A program made the translations under genes and the position numbers. The notes beneath the pieces are model-generated. The model ran no database searches and was not told where the DNA came from. It worked only from the letters and a program-made list of their open reading frames with translations. From Clostridiales bacterium (GTDB lineage Bacteria > Bacillota > Clostridia > Oscillospirales > QAMX01): a DNA stretch of 8,188 nt. Where the stretch lies: contig DUUG01000023.1 of the NCBI GenBank assembly GCA_012841675.1, positions 1 to 8,188 of the forward strand, written 5' to 3'. This document shows positions 1 through 6,682 of this stretch, piece after piece; the first letter of the stretch is position 1; every line of letters begins with the position of its first letter.

Positions 1-135
1 ACCCTGAACAATACGGTGGTGGCGCCGCCGCGTATGCTCATTGCCTACTTGGAAAACAACCTGCAGGAAGACGGCCGCGTTGCTATCCCTGCCGCCCTTC
101 GTCCCTACATGGGCGGGAAGGAATATATCGGCTAA
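1..135 (+). CDS. serS: Seryl-tRNA synthetase, C-terminal end (partial)
   Basis: Only the last 44 codons and the TAA stop are in the window; the start lies upstream. The enzyme is the cytoplasmic class II synthetase that charges tRNA-Ser (and tRNA-Sec) with serine. The visible peptide begins TLNNTVVAPPRMLIAYLENN, which matches class II motif 3 as seen in SerRS: the invariant motif 3 arginine sits in PPRML, followed by the YLENN helix. After it comes the standard SerRS tail, a D-G-x-V-x-I-P segment and the closing LRPYMGGKEYIG. The reading frame is open from base 1. Its stop overlaps by 4 bp the stop of the convergent ABC permease gene, so no intergenic terminator is available. The identification rests on these short but very characteristic motifs. 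Confidence 0.93.
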   Translation, partial: TLNNTVVAPPRMLIAYLENNLQEDGRVAIPAALRPYMGGKEYIG

Positions 136-908
136 GACCCGGTAGAGCGATAGTGGCGAACGCCGATTTTCCAAATGATGAGGCAAGGAATCAAAAATCC
201 AAGGGCCAGAAGTGGCAGAAGCATGTAGAGCTTACTGTCACTTCTGTCCGTAAGATACAACAAAGGATAATACTGGAACAACGCATGGGGCACGGCATAG
301 GTAAAAAACTTTAAAATGCCCTTGCCGTAAACGGAAAGAGGATATTTGCCGAATTCCCGCCCGCCGTCGGTTAGGATGTTCATCACTTCCAATCCCTCCG
401 TTGTAAAAAAGCAAAGGGCGGCGTAGATGATAAACAGCCCGCAGAAAACGCCGATGCCGCCAACGATCATGAGAATCAGCGTTGCGATTTTGTCAAACGT
501 CCAGTGTATGCCGCTGGCCGGGATGGCATAGCAAAACACGAGGACAGCCTGGAAAAGCCTGCCAATCCGCGTAAACTCCATTTTAGAGGCAAGCACCTGG
601 AAAATTTCGTTGCGCGGGCGCACAAGGATTCTATCAAACTCGCCGTTGGAAATGATGGTTGAAAAGGTGTCAAACCCGCGGAAAAAGCATTCCGCCAGGG
701 AAAATGCCATTAACACCGCGGCAAAACATAGCATGACTTCCTCTAACGTAAACCCGTTGACGGCGTTAAAGCGCGTCATCATGAAATAGATGCCTAAGAA
801 TGCCGAGAAGGAAGACAAAAATTGCCCGATTGCCGTTAGAATAAACGAGGTTTTATACTGCATCTGGCATTTTAATAAAATCAACATATATTTTCCGTAC
901 AAACGCAT
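132..908 (-). CDS. ABC-2 type transporter permease subunit (COG3694/DUF990-like)
   Basis: Integral membrane protein of 258 residues, the second of two permeases encoded with one ATPase. About six hydrophobic segments are visible, near residues 21-44, 57-75, 117-133, 141-168, 197-218 and 227-248. The motif GEFDRILVRP (89-98) between helices 2 and 3 is the conserved cytoplasmic loop of this ABC-2 group, and the GREFGKYPLSVYGKG stretch (183-197) is also family-typical. It probably forms a heterodimer with the upstream permease and exports an unknown substrate using the ATPase at the operon start. The start is ATG at 906-908, preceded after 6 bases by a very G-rich Shine-Dalgarno (seven G in a row, 915-921 read on minus). 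It lies 13 bp after the stop of the upstream permease. The C-terminus (RHYRSTGS) is complete and its stop overlaps the serS stop. Substrate cannot be inferred; related three-gene exporters are mostly uncharacterised. Confidence 0.88.
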   Translation of the reverse strand: MRLYGKYMLILLKCQMQYKTSFILTAIGQFLSSFSAFLGIYFMMTRFNAVNGFTLEEVMLCFAAVLMAFSLAECFFRGFDTFSTIISNGEFDRILVRPRNEIFQVLASKMEFTRIGRLFQAVLVFCYAIPASGIHWTFDKIATLILMIVGGIGVFCGLFIIYAALCFFTTEGLEVMNILTDGGREFGKYPLSVYGKGILKFFTYAVPHALFQYYPLLYLTDRSDSKLYMLLPLLALGFLIPCLIIWKIGVRHYRSTGS

Positions 909-921
909 ACGTTTCCCCCCC

Positions 922-1725
922 TTATCCGCCTTGTATGGCTACCTTGCGAAGGCCTTTTGCAAGCCACGCCCGCCCTAAGAGAAATAAAAGGACAAGCCAA
1001 AAAGCCTGTAAGGCCAAAGCGGGCCAAACCTCGCTGCCGGCTACATGTCCGCTGTAAATGCGGAAGGGAAGATCCTGCATGGCGGCAAAGGGCGTAAGCC
1101 TTACAATGGCCAAAACCTTGTCCGGGAAAAAGGGCAAGGGAATGATGGAACCGGTTAAAAGCTCCGTAGCGGCCAATGCTGCCACCCGAATGCCTAAAGG
1201 CGACATGGTGTAGATAGTGGCAATGTAGACAAGCATACAGAACGAAACAACCAACATAAAAGACAGCACGGCGGAACCTAAGAAAAGCAAAAATGCATTT
1301 ATGCCGGACGGTGCGGTTAAACCGTAAGGAGCGGGCAACAGGGCGGCGACGAAAAGAATCGGAAATGACCGAAGCACAGCCCTGGATAGCCGCAGGGCTA
1401 AGTTTTTTACAAACCAAAAGTTGTAGACGTCTAACGGCCGAACCAGCTCGTAGGCAAGGGAGCCGGATTGGATTAAGGCAAAGATTTCGTTGTCTAAATA
1501 CCAAGGCATGAAAATGGCCAGCAAGGCTTGCTGAAGCCATATGTAGGAGGCAAGCTGGGAAAATTCCATAGGGAAAGCCGCCGGATTTGCCTTATAAAAG
1601 GCGGAAAACAGCAGTATGGAAAGAAAGCCCCAGGCAAACTGGGTCATAATACCGGCAACGGCGGCAGCCCGGTATTGCAGCCCTGCGGTAAACCGAATTC
1701 GGAAAAAGGCCCTGTATGCTTTCAT
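922..1725 (-). CDS. ABC-2 type transporter permease subunit (COG4587-like)
   Basis: Integral membrane protein of 267 residues with about six hydrophobic segments (roughly 20-41, 59-75, 112-130, 142-172, 179-197, 235-251). It carries the loop motif GSLAYELVRP (88-97), equivalent to GEFDRILVRP in the neighbouring permease, and a TGSIIPLPFFP segment (191-201) before the last part, both typical of ABC-2 permeases of this group. The shared loop motif argues that the two permeases are distant paralogues acting as a heterodimer. The start ATG (1723-1725) overlaps the TGA stop of the ATPase gene as ATGA, which indicates translational coupling. Its Shine-Dalgarno AAGGAG lies inside the last codons of the ATPase gene. 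Transported substrate unknown. Confidence 0.88.
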   Translation of the reverse strand: MKAYRAFFRIRFTAGLQYRAAAVAGIMTQFAWGFLSILLFSAFYKANPAAFPMEFSQLASYIWLQQALLAIFMPWYLDNEIFALIQSGSLAYELVRPLDVYNFWFVKNLALRLSRAVLRSFPILFVAALLPAPYGLTAPSGINAFLLFLGSAVLSFMLVVSFCMLVYIATIYTMSPLGIRVAALAATELLTGSIIPLPFFPDKVLAIVRLTPFAAMQDLPFRIYSGHVAGSEVWPALALQAFWLVLLFLLGRAWLAKGLRKVAIQGG

Positions 1726-2714
1726 ATTTGATACTCCTTGTAGAGCGACACAACCATTTCCTCGGCGGTTGCCCCGGTGATGGTCAAATCCGTCAGCTCG
1801 GCTCTCTGCGAAAGGGCCGTTACGGCGGAAGAAACAGAGAGCGTCTGCGTATCCAGGGTGAAAACCGCGCGGCCGGCAACGGCGCTTTGCAGGGAGAGCC
1901 CGGGCAGATTGGCAATATAAGCGTCGGAAACCGGATCGCCCTCGGAGTATTCTACGGCCAGCGTTTTAAACGAGGAACAGTGCTTCTTCAAATCGGCCAG
2001 ACTGCCGTCTTTCAAAATCCTGCCTTTGCCGATGAGGATAATGCGCTCGGTCAACGCCTCAATATCCTGCATATCGTGGGTGGTCAGGATGACGGTAGTG
2101 CCCCGTTCCTTGTTAATTTGCTTGATAAAGTTTCGAACGGCGATTTTGGAAACGGCATCAAGGCCAATAGTAGGCTCGTCCAGAAATAAAATCTCCGGGC
2201 GGTGCAGCAAAGACGCGGCGATTTCACAGCGCATCCGTTGCCCAAGACTAAGTTGCCGAGCGGGGGTTTGGATAATTTCGGAAAGCTGGAAAAGGGTTAC
2301 AAGTTCGTCTTGACTTTTCTTGAATGTGTCCTTATCCATCCGATATATATCTCGTAGCAAAAGGAACGAATCGGCCACAGGCACGTCCCACCAAAGTTGC
2401 GACCGCTGGCCGAACACAACGCCGATGGAAGCGGCGTGCCGGCGGCGTTGCTCCCATGGGGTCAGGCCGTTAATTTGGCATTTGCCGCGGTCGGGCGTGA
2501 GGATGCCGCTCATGATTTTGATGGTGCTGCTCTTGCCTGCGCCGTTGGGGCCGATGTAGCCGACCATCTCGCCTTTGGAAACGGAAAAAGAAACGTCGCG
2601 CAAGGCATGCACAAGCGCATATTCCCGGCGGAACAGGGCCTTCACCGCCTGCGAAAAGCCCGCCTGTCGGCGAGCGACGCGAAACGTTTTGCAAATACCT
2701 TCCAGATGAATCAT
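1722..2714 (-). CDS. ABC-2 transporter ATP-binding protein (COG4586-like)
   Basis: Cytoplasmic ATPase of 330 residues that should power the two permeases downstream. Residue numbers count from the chosen start. Walker A is GPNGAGKS (55-62), the Q-loop glutamine is at about 103 within VVFGQRSQLWWD, the signature is LSLGQ (155-159), Walker B is ILFLDEP with D179 and E180, and the switch histidine is H213 in LTTHD. All catalytic elements are intact. A C-terminal region of about 100 residues follows the nucleotide-binding domain, as in NatA-like and COG4586 proteins. I chose ATG at 2712-2714 because AAAGGA lies 9-10 bases upstream and the protein then begins MIHLEGICKTF, a normal start for the family. 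An in-frame TTG at 2735 would add seven residues but has no Shine-Dalgarno. It is the first gene of the operon, behind a promoter at 2752-2780. Confidence 0.93.
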   Translation of the reverse strand: MIHLEGICKTFRVARRQAGFSQAVKALFRREYALVHALRDVSFSVSKGEMVGYIGPNGAGKSSTIKIMSGILTPDRGKCQINGLTPWEQRRRHAASIGVVFGQRSQLWWDVPVADSFLLLRDIYRMDKDTFKKSQDELVTLFQLSEIIQTPARQLSLGQRMRCEIAASLLHRPEILFLDEPTIGLDAVSKIAVRNFIKQINKERGTTVILTTHDMQDIEALTERIILIGKGRILKDGSLADLKKHCSSFKTLAVEYSEGDPVSDAYIANLPGLSLQSAVAGRAVFTLDTQTLSVSSAVTALSQRAELTDLTITGATAEEMVVSLYKEYQI

Positions 2715-2725
2715 ACCATCCCGTC

Positions 2726-2749
2726 CTTTCTGCAAAATGCGGCAGAAAG
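2726..2749. repeat. 8-bp inverted repeat at the ABC operon start site
   Basis: CTTTCTGC (2726-2733) and its perfect complement GCAGAAAG (2742-2749) are separated by 8 bases. The repeat covers the predicted transcription start (about 2745) and on the minus strand runs into the AAAGGA Shine-Dalgarno of the ATPase gene. Because the start falls inside the upstream arm, a DNA operator is more likely than a full RNA hairpin, unless transcription begins further upstream. Could be chance. Confidence 0.4.
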
Positions 2750-2751
2750 CA

Positions 2752-2780
2752 ATTTTAGCATATTTTTCACCTTTTTACAA
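2752..2780 (-). promoter_or_regulatory. Predicted SigA promoter of the ABC exporter operon
   Basis: Read on the minus strand, TTGTAA (2780-2775) and TAAAAT (2757-2752) are separated by exactly 17 bp. The -10 box matches 5 of 6 consensus bases and the -35 box 4 of 6. Transcription would begin near 2745, about 30 bases before the ATG at 2714. No equally good promoter is visible on the plus strand for the divergent HD-domain gene. Confidence 0.55.
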
Positions 2781-2810
2781 CAGAAATTCTTGGTTTTGGA
2801 GAATAAAAGC

Positions 2811-4070
2811 ATGCAGTCATTGAAAATCAGTTTGTATGAAATTTTATTAAGCCTTGCCAATGCCCAGGACTTGGCCTTGCCCGAAATTACTCTGCACCAC
2901 CAGCAGGTGGCCAACCTGGCCCTTCGCATTGCGCAGGAGGCAGGCCTTTCTCTGGCCGATCAAAAGGAAATTTATATCGCTGCTTTAGTGCACGATATTG
3001 GAGCGTTGTCCATGCGAGAGCGGTTTGAGCTCATCGAGGGAACGGCTTTTAACATGTATACCCATGCCGTGCGCGGCGCAAAGCTTTTGGAAACCTTCGA
3101 GCCGCTAAAACGCGTGGCAGAGCTTATCCGCTACCACCATACGCCTTGGAACAAGGGGCGGGGTGCGGAGGATAATGGCCGCAAAATAGAAATGGGAAGT
3201 CATATTATCCATCTGGCTGACCGAATTTGTATCAAGCTGAAGCCTGGAAAAAACATCCTGTCGCAAGTGCCGGATCTTCTTGCCTATTTGCAGGAGCAAA
3301 GCAATAAGCAGTTTATACCCGAGCTTGTAGAGCTGGTGCTAAATGTAGGTCGGAAGGAAGATTTCTGGCTGGATATTACCAACCGGCTGCCGGGGCAAGA
3401 ATACTATCAGAGCAATATGCGGGACTATTATTTTATGAGCATTGAGGATTTGGTGCAGCTTTCTAAGATTTTCTCGCATATTATCGACTTTCGAAGCAAA
3501 TTCACGGCCAAGCATTCGGCAGGCGTTGCCAAAACGGCAGAGCGGCTGGCTGAGTTGGTGGGGTTTTCGCCCATGGAATGCCGCATGATGCTTGTGGCGG
3601 GCTATCTCCACGATTTAGGCAAGCTGGCCATTTCCGACGAGGTGTTGGAAAAGCCTGCCAGGCTTACCATAGATGAATACAATGAAATCCGTGCCCATAC
3701 ATACTACACATACCGTTTGCTAGAGCCTATTGCCGAGATGAAGACGATCAACGAATGGGCCGCATTCCATCATGAGAAGCTAAACGGGAAAGGCTACCCC
3801 TTCCATTTGGCCGGGAACGACATACCTCTGGGCGCACGGGTTATGGCGGTGGCGGATGTGTTTACGGCAGTGACGGAATCGAGACCCTACCGAAAATCCA
3901 TGCCCAAAGAGGAAATTATAAGTGTTTTTGAGAATATGGTCAAGAGCAACGGGCTGGACGGCCGGATTGTTGCCATCCTGTTAGAGAATTTTGACGAACT
4001 GCATACTTTGTGCCTTGTGGAACAAGAAAAGGCCGGACAAGAATACGAGGAGTTTTTGGCAAACACGTAA
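2811..4070 (+). CDS. Tandem HD-domain protein with C-terminal HD-GYP (probable cyclic-di-GMP phosphodiesterase)
   Basis: Cytoplasmic protein of 419 residues with no membrane segment or signal peptide. The first HD domain (about 25-185) has candidate metal ligands H29/H30, H61-D62 in HDIG, H85, H109/H110 and D137 in HLAD, but no GYP loop. The second (about 225-395) is a canonical HD-GYP module: H235, HDLGK (267-271), H296, HHEKLNGKGYP (320-330) and ARVMAVADVF (342-351). HD-GYP proteins hydrolyse cyclic di-GMP (some act on other cyclic dinucleotides) at a di- or tri-iron centre, so this is probably a signalling hydrolase; the specific nucleotide is inferred. No sensor or GGDEF domain is present. 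The start ATG at 2811 has GGAG 9 bases upstream. The frame stays open upstream to 2397, but that stretch is antisense to the ABC ATPase and should not be included. The gene ends directly at a strong terminator. Confidence 0.88.
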   Translation: MQSLKISLYEILLSLANAQDLALPEITLHHQQVANLALRIAQEAGLSLADQKEIYIAALVHDIGALSMRERFELIEGTAFNMYTHAVRGAKLLETFEPLKRVAELIRYHHTPWNKGRGAEDNGRKIEMGSHIIHLADRICIKLKPGKNILSQVPDLLAYLQEQSNKQFIPELVELVLNVGRKEDFWLDITNRLPGQEYYQSNMRDYYFMSIEDLVQLSKIFSHIIDFRSKFTAKHSAGVAKTAERLAELVGFSPMECRMMLVAGYLHDLGKLAISDEVLEKPARLTIDEYNEIRAHTYYTYRLLEPIAEMKTINEWAAFHHEKLNGKGYPFHLAGNDIPLGARVMAVADVFTAVTESRPYRKSMPKEEIISVFENMVKSNGLDGRIVAILLENFDELHTLCLVEQEKAGQEYEEFLANT

Positions 4071-4102
4071 AAAAGCGTTCCGCTTACATGCGGAACGCTT
4101 TT
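4071..4102. terminator. Bidirectional Rho-independent terminator
   Basis: A perfect 13-bp stem (AAAAGCGTTCCGC at 4071-4083 with its exact complement at 4090-4102) encloses a 6-base loop. It begins immediately after the TAA of the HD-domain gene and ends 9 bases from the stop of the convergent reductase gene. The A-run on the 5' arm and T-run on the 3' arm give a U-tract on either strand, so it should stop transcription from both sides. Confidence 0.92.
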
Positions 4103-4111
4103 CATATAAAA

Positions 4112-5770
4112 TTATCTAGCGGCTTGGTCTTCCATGACGGTCTGATAGAGTCGGTAGCCCCCGGCCAGGTTCTTGCAGGCAAAGCCTCTCTGTGCAAGCA
4201 TCCGGCAGGCAATATAGCTTCTAAGCCCGCTTTGGCAGTTGATATAGATGGTTTTATCTTTAAAGGGTGCCAGCTCGTCGATCCGTTCCCTAAGCGAATC
4301 CACCGGAATCAGCAGGGAGTTTTCCAGATGGCCGCGGCGGTATTCGCCGGGCGTGCGCACATCGAGCCAAACGGCGTTGGGATCCTCCTTAATGGCGGAC
4401 ACCTCGTGCCAGTGGAATTGCTCCACCAGGCCGGAAATGACGTTTTGGATCATATAGCCTGCCATGTTGACCGGGTCCTTGGCAGAGGAAAAAGGCGGCG
4501 CGTAGCAAAGCTCTAACTCGGTCAAATCGTCGGCAGTCATACCGGCGCGGATGGCGGTTGCCAGCACGTCGCACCGCTTGTCGACCCCTTCAAAGCCTGC
4601 CAGTTGGGCACCCAGAATGCGGCCGGAGGGTTTTTCAAATACTACCTTCATGGCAATACTGGTCGGATTGGGGTAGTAGGACGCGTGGGACAAAGGCCAG
4701 AGATACACGGCATCACAAGCGAGTCCGGCGGCTTTGGCGCCGGCTTCCGTTAAGCCTGTGGCGGCGATGGTCATATCAAACAGCTTTAAAACGGAGGAGC
4801 CCTGCGTTCCCTTGTAGGAAGCGGGCAGGCCGGCAATATGGTCTGCCGCTATGCGCCCTTGCTTGTTGGCAGGGCCGGCAAGCGGAATAAAGGTCGGCTG
4901 GTTGGTAACAAAATGGGGCACCAAAACGGCATCTCCTACGGCGTAGACGTCCGGATCGGAGGTCTGCATATGGGCATTGACCAAAATTGCGCCTTTTTCC
5001 GACATAGACAGCCCGGAACCTGCCAAAAACGCCGTGTCCGGTTTGACGCCAAGAGATAAAAGCACCAAATCGGCCTTTAAGGTTTCCCCTTCCAAAAGAA
5101 CATCCACCCGGTCGGCATACGGCTGGAAGCCCGAGGCCTTTTGTCCCAGCTTTAATGCAATGCCCTTTTCCCGGAGATAGTGATGGACAACACTTGCCAT
5201 ATCCCTGTCCAAAAATCCGGCCACTTGGGGCGCCATTTCCACAATGGTTACGGCAAGGCCGCGCTCGGCCAGATTTTCGGCCATTTCCAACCCGATAAAG
5301 CCGCCGCCGATGACAACGGCCTTCTGCGGCTGGTGCTTATCCATATATTGCTTGATTTGCTCGGCATCGGGGACCGTCCGCAGGGTGAAAATGCGCGGGT
5401 CATCCCGTCCGGGCAGAGGAGGAACGGCAGGAGAGGCGCCGGGGGAGAGAATCAGTTTGTCGTACGTTTCGCGGTATTCTTCTCCATTCGACCGAACCGT
5501 GACGGTTTTGTTGGCAGGATCCACGGCCACAACCTCGGAAAACAAACGCACATCAATGGCAAAACGCTGATAAAAATCCTCCGGTGTTTGCAAAATCAGT
5601 TCATCCTGCTCTTCAATGGAACCGCCCACGTAATAGGGAAGGCCGCAGTTGGCAAAGGAAACATACCCGCCGCGCTCAAACATAATAATTTCTGCTGTTT
5701 CGGAAAGCCTTCTCATACGGGCCGCTGCCGATGCGCCACCGGCCACGCCGCCCACGATCAGAACTTTCAT
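4112..5770 (-). CDS. FAD-dependent CoA-disulfide (persulfide) reductase with C-terminal rhodanese domain
   Basis: A 552-residue fusion of a flavin disulfide reductase and a rhodanese domain, the CoADR-RHD architecture. The N-terminus MKVLIVGGVAGG holds the FAD-binding glycine motif (7-12), NCGLPY has the single redox cysteine C42 of CoA-disulfide reductases, GGGFIG (155-160) is the NAD(P)H-binding motif, and the second FAD motif is VYAVGDAV (275-282). The rhodanese domain (about 455-545) has DVRTPGEYRRGH and the active loop CQSGLRS with C512. Both catalytic cysteines are present. Family members reduce CoA disulfide, CoA persulfide or polysulfide with NAD(P)H, the rhodanese passing sulfane sulfur to CoA; the favoured substrate here is inferred. 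The start ATG is preceded by AAGG/GGTGGG in a G-rich leader. The gene is monocistronic: own promoter at 5816-5844 and shared terminator after its stop. It is cytoplasmic, with no signal peptide. Confidence 0.92.
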   Translation of the reverse strand: MKVLIVGGVAGGASAAARMRRLSETAEIIMFERGGYVSFANCGLPYYVGGSIEEQDELILQTPEDFYQRFAIDVRLFSEVVAVDPANKTVTVRSNGEEYRETYDKLILSPGASPAVPPLPGRDDPRIFTLRTVPDAEQIKQYMDKHQPQKAVVIGGGFIGLEMAENLAERGLAVTIVEMAPQVAGFLDRDMASVVHHYLREKGIALKLGQKASGFQPYADRVDVLLEGETLKADLVLLSLGVKPDTAFLAGSGLSMSEKGAILVNAHMQTSDPDVYAVGDAVLVPHFVTNQPTFIPLAGPANKQGRIAADHIAGLPASYKGTQGSSVLKLFDMTIAATGLTEAGAKAAGLACDAVYLWPLSHASYYPNPTSIAMKVVFEKPSGRILGAQLAGFEGVDKRCDVLATAIRAGMTADDLTELELCYAPPFSSAKDPVNMAGYMIQNVISGLVEQFHWHEVSAIKEDPNAVWLDVRTPGEYRRGHLENSLLIPVDSLRERIDELAPFKDKTIYINCQSGLRSYIACRMLAQRGFACKNLAGGYRLYQTVMEDQAAR

Positions 5771-5787
5771 ATTCCCACCGCCTTACT

Positions 5788-5823
5788 GATATGATTATTT
5801 ATTCATTTATACTAAATCATATC
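5788..5823. repeat. 9-bp inverted repeat in reductase promoter region
   Basis: GATATGATT (5788-5796) and its perfect complement AATCATATC (5815-5823) are separated by 18 AT-rich bases. The right arm covers the -10 box of the reductase promoter, and a third related copy, GATATAAT, lies at 5847-5854 over the -10 box of the divergent promoter. The copies are spaced about 28 and 31 bp centre to centre. Part of the similarity is expected because -10 boxes resemble each other, so a regulator site is only a possibility. Confidence 0.4.
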
Positions 5824-5844
5824 GCTTGACGAAGGAAAAGTCAA
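5816..5844 (-). promoter_or_regulatory. Predicted SigA promoter of the CoA-disulfide reductase gene
   Basis: On the minus strand TTGACT (5844-5839) and TATGAT (5821-5816) are separated by exactly 17 bp; each box matches 5 of 6 consensus bases. Transcription would start near 5809, leaving a leader of about 39 bases before the ATG at 5770. Its -35 box lies within the spacer of the opposing promoter. Confidence 0.75.
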
Positions 5845-5851
5845 ACGATAT
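5819..5851. repeat. Imperfect palindrome joining two divergent promoters
   Basis: ATATCGCTTGAC (5819-5830) and GTCAAACGATAT (5840-5851) are complementary at 11 of 12 positions around a 9-base centre. The arms contain the -35 box of one promoter and part of the -10 box of the other, on both strands. The symmetry may be a regulator operator or may simply follow from mirror-image promoters. Confidence 0.65.
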
Positions 5852-5854
5852 AAT
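5826..5854 (+). promoter_or_regulatory. Predicted SigA promoter of the SDR (YmfI-like) gene
   Basis: TTGACG (5826-5831) and a perfect TATAAT (5849-5854) are separated by 17 bp, close to ideal for a housekeeping promoter. Transcription would begin near 5861, about 30 bases before the first possible start codon. It overlaps and opposes the reductase promoter at 5816-5844. Confidence 0.8.
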
Positions 5855-5890
5855 ACCATTTATGGGAACTTTGTCACCAAAAGGAGAGGA

Positions 5891-6652
5891 ATGCTTGTGG
5901 CCATGGGAAAGCCCGACGGGCAGAAAACGGTGCTTATAACCGGGGCTTCCGGCGGCATCGGACGGACAACGGCCCTGCTGTTTTCGCAAAAAGGGTATGC
6001 CGTGGCCTTGCATTACCATACAAACCAAGAAGCAGCGGAATCCCTTTGCCGTCTTTTGATGGAAGAAGGAAGGAAAGCCATAGCCGTCGGCGCGGATCTG
6101 TCCGACCCTTTCGAGGCGGAAGCGGCCGTTGCCAAGGCGGAAAATGCGCTGGGTCCCATTGACGTGCTGGTAAACAACGCAGGATTTGCCGACCAGCGTC
6201 TTTTTTGCGATATTTCTTCTGCTCTTTGGAAAAAGATGATGGACGTCCATGTAAACGCGGCGTTTTATTGCACAAAGGCCGTTTTGCCCTCCATGATCCG
6301 CCGGAAAAGCGGCAATATTATCAACGTTTCCTCCATGTGGGGGCAGGTGGGCGCTTCCTGCGAGGTGCATTATTCCACGGCAAAAGCCGCCCTTATCGGC
6401 ATGACCAAAGCCCTTGCCAAGGAGGTTGGCCCTTCGGGGATTCGCGTCAACTGTGTGGCGCCGGGTGTCATTGCAACTGCTATGCTAAGCGGATTTTCCG
6501 CCGAAGATTTACAAGCGTTGGCAGAGGGAACGCCCTTAGGCCGCCTAGGCACGCCGGAAGACGTGGCCCGTGCTATTTTGTTTTTGGCTTCCGACGAATC
6601 TTCGTTTATTACGGGACAAGTAGTATGCCCTAACGGCGGGCTTGTTATATAA
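5891..6652 (+). CDS. ymfI: SDR family reductase, probable EF-P 5-aminopentanone reductase
   Basis: Classical short-chain dehydrogenase/reductase of 253 residues, soluble, with a Rossmann fold. Visible features are the NADP(H) motif TGASGGIG (17-24), NNAG (95-98), and the catalytic S148, Y161 and K165 in YSTAK. The stretch SSMWGQVGASCEVHYS (147-162) differs from ordinary FabG and resembles YmfI, which in Bacillus subtilis reduces the 5-aminopentanone group on a lysine of elongation factor P, a modification that supports translation of difficult sequences. A FabG-like 3-oxoacyl-ACP reductase is the main alternative; no fatty-acid genes are nearby. The start is uncertain: ATG 5891 lies only 4 bases after AAGGAG, GTG 5897 has a better 10-base spacing, and ATG 5903 begins MGKPDG. 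The gene has its own strong promoter and lies divergent from the CoA-disulfide reductase. It is followed after 100 bp by ypeB, with no clear terminator. Confidence 0.82.
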   Translation: MLVAMGKPDGQKTVLITGASGGIGRTTALLFSQKGYAVALHYHTNQEAAESLCRLLMEEGRKAIAVGADLSDPFEAEAAVAKAENALGPIDVLVNNAGFADQRLFCDISSALWKKMMDVHVNAAFYCTKAVLPSMIRRKSGNIINVSSMWGQVGASCEVHYSTAKAALIGMTKALAKEVGPSGIRVNCVAPGVIATAMLSGFSAEDLQALAEGTPLGRLGTPEDVARAILFLASDESSFITGQVVCPNGGLVI

Positions 6653-6682
6653 TTACAGTTTTGCCATTTCGAAAGGTTGGAT

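Noticed and set aside
150..172. GGCGAACGCC followed by TTTT as a serS terminator
   Set aside because: The realistic stem is only 3 bp with a 4-base loop, too weak. The same ten bases recur at 8163-8172, where they also form no useful stem.
881..1540. 219-codon minus-strand open frame
   Set aside because: It is a shifted frame within the permease gene 922-1725; its Arg/Cys/His-rich product resembles no protein family.
2715..2735. TTG start adding seven residues to the ABC ATPase
   Set aside because: There is no Shine-Dalgarno before it, and ATG 2714 has AAAGGA at suitable spacing and a family-typical N-terminus.
2397..2810. 138-codon in-frame extension upstream of the HD-domain gene
   Set aside because: It is antisense to the intact ABC ATPase gene, encodes nothing recognisable, and ATG 2811 has a proper Shine-Dalgarno and begins the conserved protein.
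5180..5794. 204-codon plus-strand open frame
   Set aside because: It is antisense to the clearly real CoA-disulfide reductase gene and has no recognisable domain.
5807..6370. 187-codon minus-strand open frame across the divergent promoter region
   Set aside because: It is antisense to the SDR gene and would run through both promoters; its product has no recognisable motif.
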